From positions 1 through 64,000 of the forward strand of contig NZ_JBEOMB010000049.1 of the NCBI RefSeq assembly GCF_046000175.1: DNA of 64,000 nt, in the 5' to 3' direction. The stretch comes from Rhodoplanes sp046000175. Lineage in GTDB: Bacteria > Pseudomonadota > Alphaproteobacteria > Rhizobiales > Xanthobacteraceae. This document shows, in pieces, positions 7,487 to 16,531 of this stretch; position 1 is the first letter of the stretch, and each line of letters starts with the position of its first letter. A model generated the notes under the pieces. The model was not told where the DNA came from. It made no database searches and was given only the letters and a program-made list of their open reading frames with translations. Made by a program: the position numbers and the translations under genes.

Positions 7487-8728
7487 CTACCGCTCCCCCT
7501 CCCCCGGCGTCAGGCCGTAGGGCGCGACCAGGTCCCAGACGTGCTTCGGCACCATGTGGCGCAGGCGCTTGGGGCGCTGGCGACGCAGATGCAGGATGGT
7601 CTCGATCGCCTTCATCTCGAGGCGCGCGCGGGCGAACTCGATCCCGCGCGGACCGATCTTCGGCATCAGCCAGCCGACCAGCGGGCGCAGGAAATCCGGC
7701 GTGCCGCGCACCGGCAGGCCGCCGGCGGCCCGCTCGGTGTTCTTCAGGAAGCCCTTCACGGGCGCCTTCCGGTTTCCGCCGGTCCCCGGCGCGGCGAGAC
7801 GCACCTCGTCGCCGAGGAGCGACAGAAGCTCCTCGCCGCGCGCGTTGCGGACCAGCAGCCACTGCTCGCCCTCGCCGCCCATGTAGCCGACCGTGATGTC
7901 GGCGAGCGCGTTGGTGTAGTCGACACAGGTGCGGCAGGTGAGCGGGAAGAAGTCGCCCGGCAGCTTGGACAGTGGCAACAGCAGGAACGGGATGCGCTTC
8001 TCGCTGCCGTCGGAAAAGCGCAGCTCGACGTGATAGTCGGCGCGGAACTCGAGATACGTGATGGTCGCGGGGTCGTCGGCGAGCAGCGCCAGGAAGCCGT
8101 GGAAATTCTCGGTCGTGGTGTTGTCCGAGCACGGGGTGCCGACGACGTAGATCCTGTCGAAGCCGAGCTCCTGCTCGATGGCGCGCAGCGCGTGGATCTG
8201 GCAGGGGATGCCGACCACGGCGATGCGCTTGAAGCCCTGCGCGGCCGCCGGCTCCAAGAGCGCCAGCAGCGGCGCGTAGCCCATCCGCATGCCGCGGCAC
8301 TGCGCCATGCCCTCGGGCCGCGTCACCAGCACGGGCCGCGGCCGCCAGCGGTCGGCCGGATCCGCCGCCATGGCCAGCACCGCGTCGACGGTGCCGGTCT
8401 CGAGCAGCCGCTCGCCGATCCGGGTGACGATGCCGGTCCACTGCGCCCCCGGCCGCGGCGCCGTCAGGGCGGCCCGCAGCATCTTTCGGAACGGGCCGAA
8501 GAACTGCTCGTCCGCCTTCGCCGGATCGCGGGCACGGCCGTGGACGGCCGTCTCCATGGCCGGATAGTCGGGTTTCAGGAACTGGCAGGCGTGGCCGCAC
8601 CAGCCGGGCGTCGCCATGCGCGAGATGCCGCAATCGGTGCACAGGTCGCGCTTCACGGCGTCGCCGATCGGCGGCGTCCACACCGGAGGAATCGACGTCT
8701 GCTCGATCGACGGCTGATGGAGGGTCAC
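7487..8728 (-). CDS. bciB: BciB-type divinyl (proto)chlorophyllide 8-vinyl reductase homologue
   Basis: Iron-sulfur flavoprotein of the F420-hydrogenase beta subunit family. BciB reduces the 8-vinyl group of divinyl chlorophyllide with ferredoxin during (bacterio)chlorophyll synthesis. Visible features are an N-terminal CTDCG element with nearby WCGHAC, then VGIPCQ, VGTPCSDN, CRTCVDY followed by N-LADITVGYMGG, and a KIGPRGIEFAR element near the C-terminus; this succession matches cyanobacterial-type BciB. I choose the GTG at 8728 (GGAGC upstream), giving 413 residues. An in-frame start at 8797 is possible. Related proteins include F420-reducing hydrogenase subunits and hydroxymethyl chlorophyll reductase. 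No other photosynthesis gene is in view, so the role is inferred. Confidence 0.65.
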   Translation of the reverse strand: MTLHQPSIEQTSIPPVWTPPIGDAVKRDLCTDCGISRMATPGWCGHACQFLKPDYPAMETAVHGRARDPAKADEQFFGPFRKMLRAALTAPRPGAQWTGIVTRIGERLLETGTVDAVLAMAADPADRWRPRPVLVTRPEGMAQCRGMRMGYAPLLALLEPAAAQGFKRIAVVGIPCQIHALRAIEQELGFDRIYVVGTPCSDNTTTENFHGFLALLADDPATITYLEFRADYHVELRFSDGSEKRIPFLLLPLSKLPGDFFPLTCRTCVDYTNALADITVGYMGGEGEQWLLVRNARGEELLSLLGDEVRLAAPGTGGNRKAPVKGFLKNTERAAGGLPVRGTPDFLRPLVGWLMPKIGPRGIEFARARLEMKAIETILHLRRQRPKRLRHMVPKHVWDLVAPYGLTPGEGER

Positions 8729-8863
8729 GGCCCGCTCCGCATGTCGCGGCGCCTGCCGCCGCGGCCGACGATAGGCCGAGCGGTCGCGAACCGCCAAGCG
8801 GGTGAAACGCGGATGGCTTCCGGGATGGGTCCGGCGGGCCGATTCCGGCCCTCTCGCGTTACC

Positions 8864-9808
8864 TCACTGGCCGACGAGCGAGACGAAGCTCGGGCCGGCC
8901 GGCGGCGCGGCGGCCGGCAACGGTGCGCCCGCGACCGCAGGCCCGGCGAGCGGCGCGGCCGCGACCGGAACCGACTTGCTGACGACCGGCATCGACGGCA
9001 GCGGGTAAGGCGGCACCAGGACGATCGTCCCGGGGGTGATCTCCGGCCCCGGCAGCAGACGCGCCTCGGCGATCCGGGCCTTGAGCAGCGTCAGCGAGCG
9101 CTCGACCTCGACGGCCGCCGGCAGCGGCGTCGCGATGACCAGCCGTTCCATCGCGTAGCCGTAGGAGGCGGCGCGGTTGACCAGCGACTGCTGGACCCAG
9201 CTCATGATCAGGGCGTTCTCGGCCATCCGGGCCTGGGCGTTGGCGGCCTCGCCGGGCGTCAGGCCGTTCACGTGCTGGAGGCTCTTGCCGCGCTTGATGT
9301 CCATGTCGAGCACCCGGCGCGCCACCGTCACCCAGTAGGGCAGCCGGGTGACGTCGTTGCGGATGTCGTCGTTGAGCTTGCCGTAACGCGCCGTCGCCGA
9401 GCGGAACGCCGTCTGCATCAGCACCTGCTCGTAGGCGGCGATGTTGAAGACGAACCACTGCTGCTGGATGCCGCGATTGATGCCGTACTCCTCGATGATC
9501 GAGTACCAGCGCTGGCGCTCGTAGGGCACCTCGATCAGCGGGAAGGCGAGGTCCCGCATCAGCCGCTCGTCCTCGGTATAGGGAAAGGCCGAGACCGGCA
9601 GGCCGGCCTGCTGGGCCGCCGCCGGCCCCATCCAGTCGTGGATGCCGTCGCGCACCAGGCCGGTCTTCACCCGGCCGAAATCGCCGTTGGCCGAGCACCC
9701 GCCGAGCAGCGCCGCCACGGCCGCGATCGCGAGCACCGGCCGGCCGCCCCGCCCCGCGCTCGCACGCGCGCTCGCGCCCGGCCTGCGAACCGTCACCACG
9801 ATCGTCAC
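8864..9808 (-). CDS. Putative lipoprotein of unknown function
   Basis: The 314-residue product begins with arginine-rich residues, a hydrophobic stretch and the lipobox LLGGC, placing the acylated cysteine at residue 38; it should be anchored in a membrane on the periplasmic side. The middle part is mainly predicted helix, with many W, Y and Q residues (for example WMGPAAAQQAGLP and FVFNIAAYEQVLMQ), and the C-terminal third is proline- and alanine-rich. I do not recognise the family. I take the GTG at 9808; the reading frame stays open upstream but overlaps a small gene there. It follows that small gene by 10 bases, so the two are probably one operon, possibly under a CtrA-like site. Confidence 0.65.
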   Translation of the reverse strand: MTIVVTVRRPGASARASAGRGGRPVLAIAAVAALLGGCSANGDFGRVKTGLVRDGIHDWMGPAAAQQAGLPVSAFPYTEDERLMRDLAFPLIEVPYERQRWYSIIEEYGINRGIQQQWFVFNIAAYEQVLMQTAFRSATARYGKLNDDIRNDVTRLPYWVTVARRVLDMDIKRGKSLQHVNGLTPGEAANAQARMAENALIMSWVQQSLVNRAASYGYAMERLVIATPLPAAVEVERSLTLLKARIAEARLLPGPEITPGTIVLVPPYPLPSMPVVSKSVPVAAAPLAGPAVAGAPLPAAAPPAGPSFVSLVGQ

Positions 9809-9818
9809 CTCGTCGCAC

Positions 9819-10016
9819 TCACCGCCGGGCCGAGGGACGCCGTCCCTTGCGGGCGGCCGCCGAGCCGCCGTCCCGCATTCCGTCCCGCGGCTCGTCGCCG
9901 TAGCGATCGACCCGCACCACCGGAAGGATGATGATGGTGGCCGGCTCGTCGGCCGTGCGGCCCCGCCCGTCGCTGTAGACGCGACGTCCAGCCGGGAACG
10001 TGATGATGGTGCCCAT
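9819..10016 (-). CDS. Small hypothetical protein
   Basis: A 65-residue frame beginning MGTIITFPAGRRV, preceded by the strong ribosome-binding site GGAGGGCGCC directly before ATG. The C-terminal half is basic (ARKGRR). It ends 10 bases before the start of the lipoprotein gene, and a CtrA-like box lies 64 bases upstream. There is no signal peptide or membrane segment. Function is unknown; the ribosome-binding site and spacing are the main reasons to believe it is expressed. Confidence 0.5.
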   Translation of the reverse strand: MGTIITFPAGRRVYSDGRGRTADEPATIIILPVVRVDRYGDEPRDGMRDGGSAAARKGRRPSARR

Positions 10017-10079
10017 GGCGCCCTCCACCGGATCGGGAATGATCCGCGGCTTGCCACGTTCGATTACGCGCCGACATGG

Positions 10080-10095
10080 TTAACGGTTGGTTAAG
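10080..10095 (-). promoter_or_regulatory. CtrA-binding-site candidate
   Basis: On the minus strand the sequence reads TTAACCAACCGTTAAC within one flank base, which fits the CtrA consensus TTAA-N7-TTAAC. It sits about 64 bases upstream of the small gene at 9819-10016 in an otherwise GC-rich region. Assignment is by motif only. Confidence 0.5.
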
Positions 10096-10186
10096 CGTAA
10101 CCGCTTGGTCCACAAGGGTTGTAAGCGGGTGACAGGGGGGCGTTCCGGTCCGCTCTGCGGCATCACGGCGGTTGCCCGGCCACGGA

Positions 10187-10278
10187 CTTCGTCATGGCCG
10201 CGCCTGTCGCGGCCATCCACGCCAGGGCGTCGGCAAGCGAAATCGTGGATGGCCGGGACGAGCCCGGCCATGACGGAA
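10187..10278. repeat. Intergenic inverted repeat
   Basis: Arms GTCATGGCCG...GGCCATCCACG and CGTGGATGGCC...GGCCATGAC pair over most of their length, giving a long stem-loop of the type common in Bradyrhizobium-like genomes. It lies in the 400-base space between divergent genes and has no coding content. Confidence 0.6.
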
Positions 10279-10342
10279 AGCCCCGGGACCCGGCGCCCCC
10301 GATCGTTCGCATTCGAGCGAAAAGGTTAACGCCTTGTTGGGG

Positions 10343-10358
10343 TTAAGCCTCTGCTAAC
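10343..10358 (+). promoter_or_regulatory. CtrA-like box upstream of DUF2336 gene
   Basis: TTAAGCCTCTGCTAAC fits TTAA-N7-TTAAC with one mismatch (CTAAC). It is 60 bases before the DUF2336 gene start and mirrors the box placed before the divergent small gene. A further TTAAC lies at about 10326. Confidence 0.4.
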
Positions 10359-10417
10359 GAGTCCCGTCTTAAGCTCTCGGAAAGGTCGTTTCGAGCGCCG
10401 GCGGGGCTTGTTCGCGT

Positions 10418-11326
10418 ATGTCGTCCTTGTTTCCGGGACTGGACAGTCTGGTCGGGCTCGCCCGCCACGGCGTCGACGTCAAGCCGACGCTGCTGCGCGT
10501 GCTCACCGATCTCTACGTCCAGAAGCCGACCCACTCGCCGGACGAGGAGCGTCAGTATGTCGAGCTGTCGCTGCGCCTGATCGACGCCGTCGACGCGGCG
10601 ACCCGCGACATCGTCGCCAGGACGCTCGCCGCCTATCCGGGCGCGCCCGAGCAGGTCCTGGCCCGGCTCGACGGCCGGCCGGCCCGCGAGGCGGCTCCGC
10701 CGCCGCCCCCCGAAACGCGCGGACAGAGCGAAGCGCGGTCCCTCGTGCGCGACTTCTTCAATGCCGACACGGACGGCCGCCGCGGCCTCCTGGACGCGCT
10801 CGACCGCGCCGGCCCGCTCGCCGCGGGCGCGTGGCCGACGCCCGGCGAGGAGGTGGCGCGCCGGCTGGAGACGAGCGTGCTCGGCGGCCGGCCGGGCGAC
10901 TTCGTGCGCGAGCTCGAGCGCGCGCTCGGCGTCTCGCGGACGCTCGCCGAGCGGATCGTCAACGATCTCGGCGGCGAGCCGCTGGTGGTCGCGGCGCGCG
11001 CCCTGGCCGTGCCGGCGCCGGTGCTCCAGCGCATCCTCTTGTTCGTCAATCCGGCGATCGGCCACTCGGTGCGGCGCGTCTACGCGCTGAGCGCCCTGTA
11101 CCAGGAGGTCAGCCTGGCGGCGGCGCTGCGCCTGGTCGCCGCCTGGCGCGAGGCCGAGCCGGCGGCGACCACCGCCGCCCCGACGCGCCCCGGACCGACG
11201 ACCGCCGCACGCGGCGGCACCGTTCGCGGCCGCCTCGGCATGGCGCTGCCGTCCATGACCGCACCGGAGCGGATGCCGACCGAGCGCCTCGTCGGGCCGC
11301 CCCGGAAAGCCGGCGGCGGATCCTGA
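10418..11326 (+). CDS. DUF2336 domain protein
   Basis: A 302-residue, mostly helical cytoplasmic protein of the alphaproteobacterial DUF2336 family, which consists of HEAT-like helical repeats. Family character shows in the N-terminal part (LVGLARHGVDVKPTLLRVLTDLYVQKP and ERQYVELSLRLIDAVD) and in the alternating short helices up to about residue 235; the last 65 residues are low-complexity and rich in A, P, T and R. The function of the family is not established; some members sit close to cell-cycle or signalling genes. Its stop touches the end of the convergent DUF1491 gene. A CtrA-like box upstream hints at cell-cycle control. Confidence 0.7.
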   Translation: MSSLFPGLDSLVGLARHGVDVKPTLLRVLTDLYVQKPTHSPDEERQYVELSLRLIDAVDAATRDIVARTLAAYPGAPEQVLARLDGRPAREAAPPPPPETRGQSEARSLVRDFFNADTDGRRGLLDALDRAGPLAAGAWPTPGEEVARRLETSVLGGRPGDFVRELERALGVSRTLAERIVNDLGGEPLVVAARALAVPAPVLQRILLFVNPAIGHSVRRVYALSALYQEVSLAAALRLVAAWREAEPAATTAAPTRPGPTTAARGGTVRGRLGMALPSMTAPERMPTERLVGPPRKAGGGS

Positions 11327-11674
11327 TCAGCGCAACACGCGGTCGAGAAAATGCCGTCCCGACGGCTCCTCGATCTCGACCACCCAGACGTCCGGATCGA
11401 ACCGGCTTTCCTTGGCGATGAACGCCTCGACGTCGCTCTCCGGCGCCGGGCTCTCCTTCATGACCGAGACGAAGGCGCGGTCGAACGGCATCGCCTCGTC
11501 GAACGCGGTCTGGGGCGCCGGGCCGTAGAGGTCGGCGGTGCCGTTCAGCCGGTTGACGATGACGAAGACGGCGCCGGCCTCCTCGGCGCCGCGGCGGCGC
11601 ACCGCCGCGAAGACGCCCTCGACGCCGCAGCGGCGGATATAGGCCGCGACCCAGATTCCCGATTTCAGACGCAT
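11327..11674 (-). CDS. DUF1491 family protein
   Basis: Small cytoplasmic protein of 115 residues matching the alphaproteobacterial DUF1491 family: it starts MRLKSGIWVAAYIRRC, has an RRRGAEEAGAVFV strand, then VNRLNGTADLYGPAPQ and ends with DPDVWVVEIE and the FLD-V-R tail. No catalytic motif is known for this family. I take the ATG at 11674 rather than one three codons earlier because conserved similarity begins there. The gene converges on the DUF2336 gene without any space, which leaves no room for a separate terminator. Role unknown. Confidence 0.75.
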   Translation of the reverse strand: MRLKSGIWVAAYIRRCGVEGVFAAVRRRGAEEAGAVFVIVNRLNGTADLYGPAPQTAFDEAMPFDRAFVSVMKESPAPESDVEAFIAKESRFDPDVWVVEIEEPSGRHFLDRVLR

Positions 11675-11689
11675 GCGGCCCACATTGGC

Positions 11690-11800
11690 GAATAGCGAGT
11701 AGCGAATGGCGAATAGTGGAGGAGTGGGCGAGCGGGCACCATCCCCTACTCGCTACTCGCTACTCGCTATTCGCTACTCGCTATTCGCCGTTTGCTGTTC
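11690..11800. repeat. Short tandem repeat with self-complementary arms
   Basis: The left side has GCGAATAGCGAGTAGCGAAT and GCGAATAGTGG; the right side has runs of CTACTCGCTACTCGCT and TATTCGC. The 9-base unit recurs in both orientations, so the whole block can fold into a long hairpin. It is visibly more AT-rich than its surroundings and lies between two minus-strand genes. Confidence 0.6.
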
Positions 11801-11803
11801 GCG

Positions 11804-12809
11804 CTACTCGATCGGCCGGCCGGTCAGCGCGACGAGCTCGCGCACCAGCCGGTCGCTGACCTGGCCGGTGACCGGCATGCGACGGGCCTCCTCGAAGGCC
11901 GCGATGGCGTCGTGGGTCGCCTTGTCGTGGGTGCCGGTCGGCCGCACCTGTCCGTAGCCATAATCGGCCAGCGCCCGCTGCACCGACTTGATCTGAGACG
12001 AGCCGGCGGCGGTCGCCGCTCCGCCGGCCCTGGGATGGGCGATCGGCTGCGGGGGCGCGGGCGCCGGCGGCGCGGCGAGGGTCGTCGCGGTCACGGGCGC
12101 CACCGGATGGGCTGCGAGCGGCGTCGCGACGGCACCGCCGGCCGCCTTCGCCTGCACGACGGGCGCGACCGGTGTCCGGGCGGATGCCGAAGCCGGTCCG
12201 CTCCCGGACAGGAGCCCGGCGATCGGATCGGGGCGCGGGGCGGGCGCCGCCTGCTTCGGCTTAGCGGTCGCGCGGGTGATCGACTTGAGGATCGCGTCGG
12301 TGGGCTCGCCGGTCGGCGACAGCCCCTGCGCCTGCTCGAAGTCGCGGATCGCGGCCTCGGTGCGACTGCCCGCGATGCCGTCGATGGCGCCGTCGTAATA
12401 GCCGCGCCGCATCAGCTCGCGCTGGATGTCGCCGACGAGCTCGGGGCGGGCCCGCGCCGCGGGCTTGGCGGCCGTGGCGGCGGCCGGCTCGGCCTTCGCG
12501 GTCGGCTGCGCGTCCGCCGGACGCGGCCGCGGCAGCACGGCGAGCGTGCCGGTCGAGTCGCGCGTCGGCGCCGAAGCCATCCCTTGCGTGGCGGTGCGCG
12601 GCCGTTCGGTCTTCAGCGCGAAGATCGGGGCCGGATGCGGCCCCGGCTGCATGTACAACGCATTGATCACGACGGTGGCGAAGGCCGCGATCCCGGCCGC
12701 GGCGGCCAGCGTGTCGCGCGGCCGGCCGAAGAGCCGCAGCGCGATTGCACCCGCGCGACCGACACGCGCCGCGCGCGCACCGTCCCGCCCGTCCTCGTCG
12801 TCGACCGGA

Positions 12810-12817
<8 letters not shown>
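11804..12817 (-). CDS. Membrane-anchored peptidoglycan-binding protein
   Basis: About 337 residues with one transmembrane segment near residues 31-56 (DTLAAAAGIAAFATVVINAL) and two peptidoglycan-binding type 1 domains. The first, around residues 125-180, shows IQRELMRRGYYDGAIDG and AIRDFEQAQGL; the second, at the C-terminus, shows VQRALADYGYG and AIAAFEEARRMPVTG. Long A/P/T-rich linkers join them. The domains should lie in the periplasm. I choose the GTG at 12817, which overlaps the end of the histidine kinase gene by 8 bases; an in-frame start at 12847 is possible. Overlap with the kinase gene implies a shared transcript and perhaps a joint role at the cell envelope. Confidence 0.7.
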
Positions 12818-14708
<1,891 letters not shown>

Positions 14709-15166
14709 GGACGCCCCTTCGCGTCGTTGGGATCGTGTCAGACCCCCATTAAACGAACACTAAGGTCGCCGCTCCGCGGGGAAGCGGTTTCGTCCCCACA
14801 CGACAAAGCCCCGTCCCGTCGCGATCCATTCTGCGCGGATGGTGAACGCGGTGTTGAATGGTGAACGCGACGTCAATTGGTGAACGGTCCGTCAAGAGAC
14901 GCGCACGAACGGCGTTAGCGCCGATGAAATCGACGTTTTCTCCATCGCTCCCGCCGAATCGCCCAACCCCTTGAACGGGCGACGCACGGGATGCCCGAAA
15001 GGTGCTGACCGATGGTGAACGCGATCGTTCGAATTGTCCTAAAACTCGCGTCGAATGCGACCGTCGCGCCGAACCGCGCGTCAAAGCCCGGCTGCTACGG
15101 TCTGCCTCGGGGAACAATGAACAGGGACACGGGACGAGGGAGACGGGGCACACAGGGACAGGGACA
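14709..15166. other. Divergent intergenic region, kinase / DUF5330 gene
   Basis: A 458-base space between the histidine kinase start and the DUF5330 gene start. It contains three direct repeats of about 19 bases (14839-14887) and an AT-richer patch near 14748-14765 with TTAAACGAACACTAAG, a weak CtrA-like match. No convincing gene is visible. Confidence 0.5.
14839..14887 (+). repeat. Three 19-base direct repeats
   Basis: TGGTGAACG recurs at 14840, 14859 and 14878, each followed by a variable triplet or so and then GTT-AA or GTCAA. The constant 19-base period, close to two helical turns, suggests an array of regulator half-sites upstream of one of the two flanking genes. A fourth TGGTGAACGCG is at about 15013. 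Confidence 0.5.
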
Positions 15167-15595
15167 ATGGGTTTCTTGTTGCGCACGGCCTTCTGGCTCG
15201 GCGTCGTGGCGGTTCTGCTTCCGACCGTCACGCGCGGGCCCTCCGAAGGCGACGGCGCGGCGGCGGTGAGCGCGGCGGATGCCGCTGCCGCGGCCGCGTC
15301 GACGGTCGCGGATCTGCGCCAGTTCTGCACCCGTCAGCCCGACGTGTGTGCCATCGGCACCCAGGTCGCGGTGGCGGTCGGGCAGAAGGCGCAGGCCGGG
15401 GCGAAGATCATGATGGAGATGGTGAGCGAGACGCTCTCCTCGTCCGACCGTTCGCCGGTCACGACCGGCGCCACCGCCCTCAAGGGCGACCTCGCGCGGC
15501 CGCAGGCCTCGCAGAACACGCTGACCTCGGCCGACCTCGCGCCGGACTGGCGCGGGCCGATCGGCCGCCGGGATGCCGGCCGCCCGCCGGGCTGA
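15167..15595 (+). CDS. DUF5330 family membrane protein
   Basis: Small protein of 142 residues that begins MGFLLRTAFWLGVVAVLLP, a single N-terminal membrane segment characteristic of the DUF5330 family in Hyphomicrobiales. After it comes an alanine-rich helix, then LRQFCTRQPDVCAIGTQ with two cysteines that could form a disulfide in the periplasm, and a helical AVAVGQKAQAGAK region. The C-terminal 40 residues are disordered-looking. I use the ATG at 15167 (AGGGACA upstream); the frame open before it has no family match. Function unknown. A terminator hairpin follows directly. Confidence 0.75.
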   Translation: MGFLLRTAFWLGVVAVLLPTVTRGPSEGDGAAAVSAADAAAAAASTVADLRQFCTRQPDVCAIGTQVAVAVGQKAQAGAKIMMEMVSETLSSSDRSPVTTGATALKGDLARPQASQNTLTSADLAPDWRGPIGRRDAGRPPG

Positions 15596-15615
15596 GCCGG
15601 ACACCACGGAACGAC

Positions 15616-15649
15616 CGAACGGCGGCCCCCGGGCCGCCGTTCGCGTTTT
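15616..15649 (+). terminator. Rho-independent terminator after DUF5330 gene
   Basis: Stem CGAACGGCGGCCC at 15616-15628 pairs perfectly with 15631-15643 and is followed by CGTTTTC. It lies 21 bases after the stop codon. Confidence 0.7.
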
Positions 15650-15695
15650 CGGGGCCGAACGCCTCCCACCCTGAAGGCAATGGCCTGCCCCGAGC

Positions 15696-15780
15696 TCCGC
15701 TCATTCCCGCGCAAGCGGGACTCCAGAGCCACACGTTGCTCGGCCCCTGGGTCCCCGCCTTTGCGGGGACGAGCGGTGAG
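15696..15780. repeat. Dispersed REP-like element, family A
   Basis: CCGCTCATTCCCGC...GCGGGACTCCAG on the left and CCCTGGGTCCCCGCC...GCGGGGACGAGCGG on the right form two hairpins, an inverted copy of the element at 1601-1690. It separates the DUF5330 gene from sufE. Confidence 0.7.
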
Positions 15781-15885
15781 GTTGGCCGGACGGCGAATTC
15801 CCTTCCGGCACGTTCCCCCTTATGTATGCGGGGAACGGCCGCGCCGGCGGCTCGACCGCAGCCTGCCACGACGGCGAGACACGAC

Positions 15886-16314
15886 ATGACCCTCGACGAG
15901 ATCCTCGACAACTTCGCGCTGCTCGACGACTGGGACGACCGCTACCGCTACATCATCGAGCTCGGCCGCACCCTCACGCCGCTGCCCGAGGCCGACCATG
16001 TCGAGGCCAACAAGGTGCAGGGCTGCGCCAGCCAGGTGTGGCTGACGACGCAGGTGCGCCCCGACGGTGCCGACGGACCGGTGCTGAGCTTCGTCGGCGA
16101 CAGCGACGCCCACATCGTGCGCGGCCTGATCGCGATCCTGCTCTCGCTCTACTCCGACAAGCCCGCCGACGACATCCTCGCGACCGACCCGGCCACCATC
16201 TTCGAGAAGCTCGGCCTCAAGGAGCATCTCACGCCGCAACGCTCCAACGGCCTGAAGTCGATGGTCGCCCGTATCCGCCGCGACGCCGAGGCGGCGCTGG
16301 CGGCGCGCGGCTGA
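15886..16314 (+). CDS. sufE: SufE, sulfur acceptor for Fe-S cluster assembly
   Basis: Cytoplasmic protein of 142 residues that accepts persulfide sulfur from the cysteine desulfurase SufS and hands it to the SufBCD scaffold. The key cysteine is C47 in VQGCASQVW, equivalent to C51 of E. coli SufE; other family marks are the N-terminal DWDDRYRYIIELGR and the HLTPQRSNGLKSM segment near the C-terminus. The ATG at 15886 begins the conserved region. The gene stands apart from any suf operon here, as often happens in alphaproteobacteria. Confidence 0.9.
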   Translation: MTLDEILDNFALLDDWDDRYRYIIELGRTLTPLPEADHVEANKVQGCASQVWLTTQVRPDGADGPVLSFVGDSDAHIVRGLIAILLSLYSDKPADDILATDPATIFEKLGLKEHLTPQRSNGLKSMVARIRRDAEAALAARG

Positions 16315-16344
16315 CGGGCGATCGCAGGGCTGGGGGGCGCGCGG

Positions 16345-16502
16345 TACTCCGAGCTCCCCCTCATGGTGAGGAGGCCGCGTAGCGGCCGTCTCGAACCATG
16401 CGGCCACGGACAGCCCGTGATCCGATCCAGCACGAGCTCGACATCGGTGCCCGCCCCCGCCCTTCGAGGCTCGGCCTGCGGCCGAGCACCTCAGGACGAG
16501 GG
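16345..16502. repeat. GC-rich intergenic repeat, family D
   Basis: Contains CCCCTCATGGTGAGGAGGCCGCG, the arm pair GAGGCCGCGTAGCGGCC / GTCTCGAACCATG, and a second unit CTTCGAGGCTCGGCC...GGCCGAGCACCTCAG. These are characteristic of REP-like intergenic units of Bradyrhizobium relatives. It lies between convergent sufE and the solute-binding protein gene. Confidence 0.55.
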
Positions 16503-16531
16503 CGGAGAGAGGCGCGCGCCCGCGTGAACTC

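Noticed and set aside
7541..9931. 796-codon plus-strand frame opposite the BciB homologue and the lipoprotein gene
   Set aside because: Amino-acid content is arginine-, alanine- and glycine-heavy with no family features, and both opposite-strand genes have clear protein signatures.
11690..11800. Possible CRISPR array
   Set aside because: Units are about 9 bases, without spacers, and occur in both orientations; no cas gene is near.
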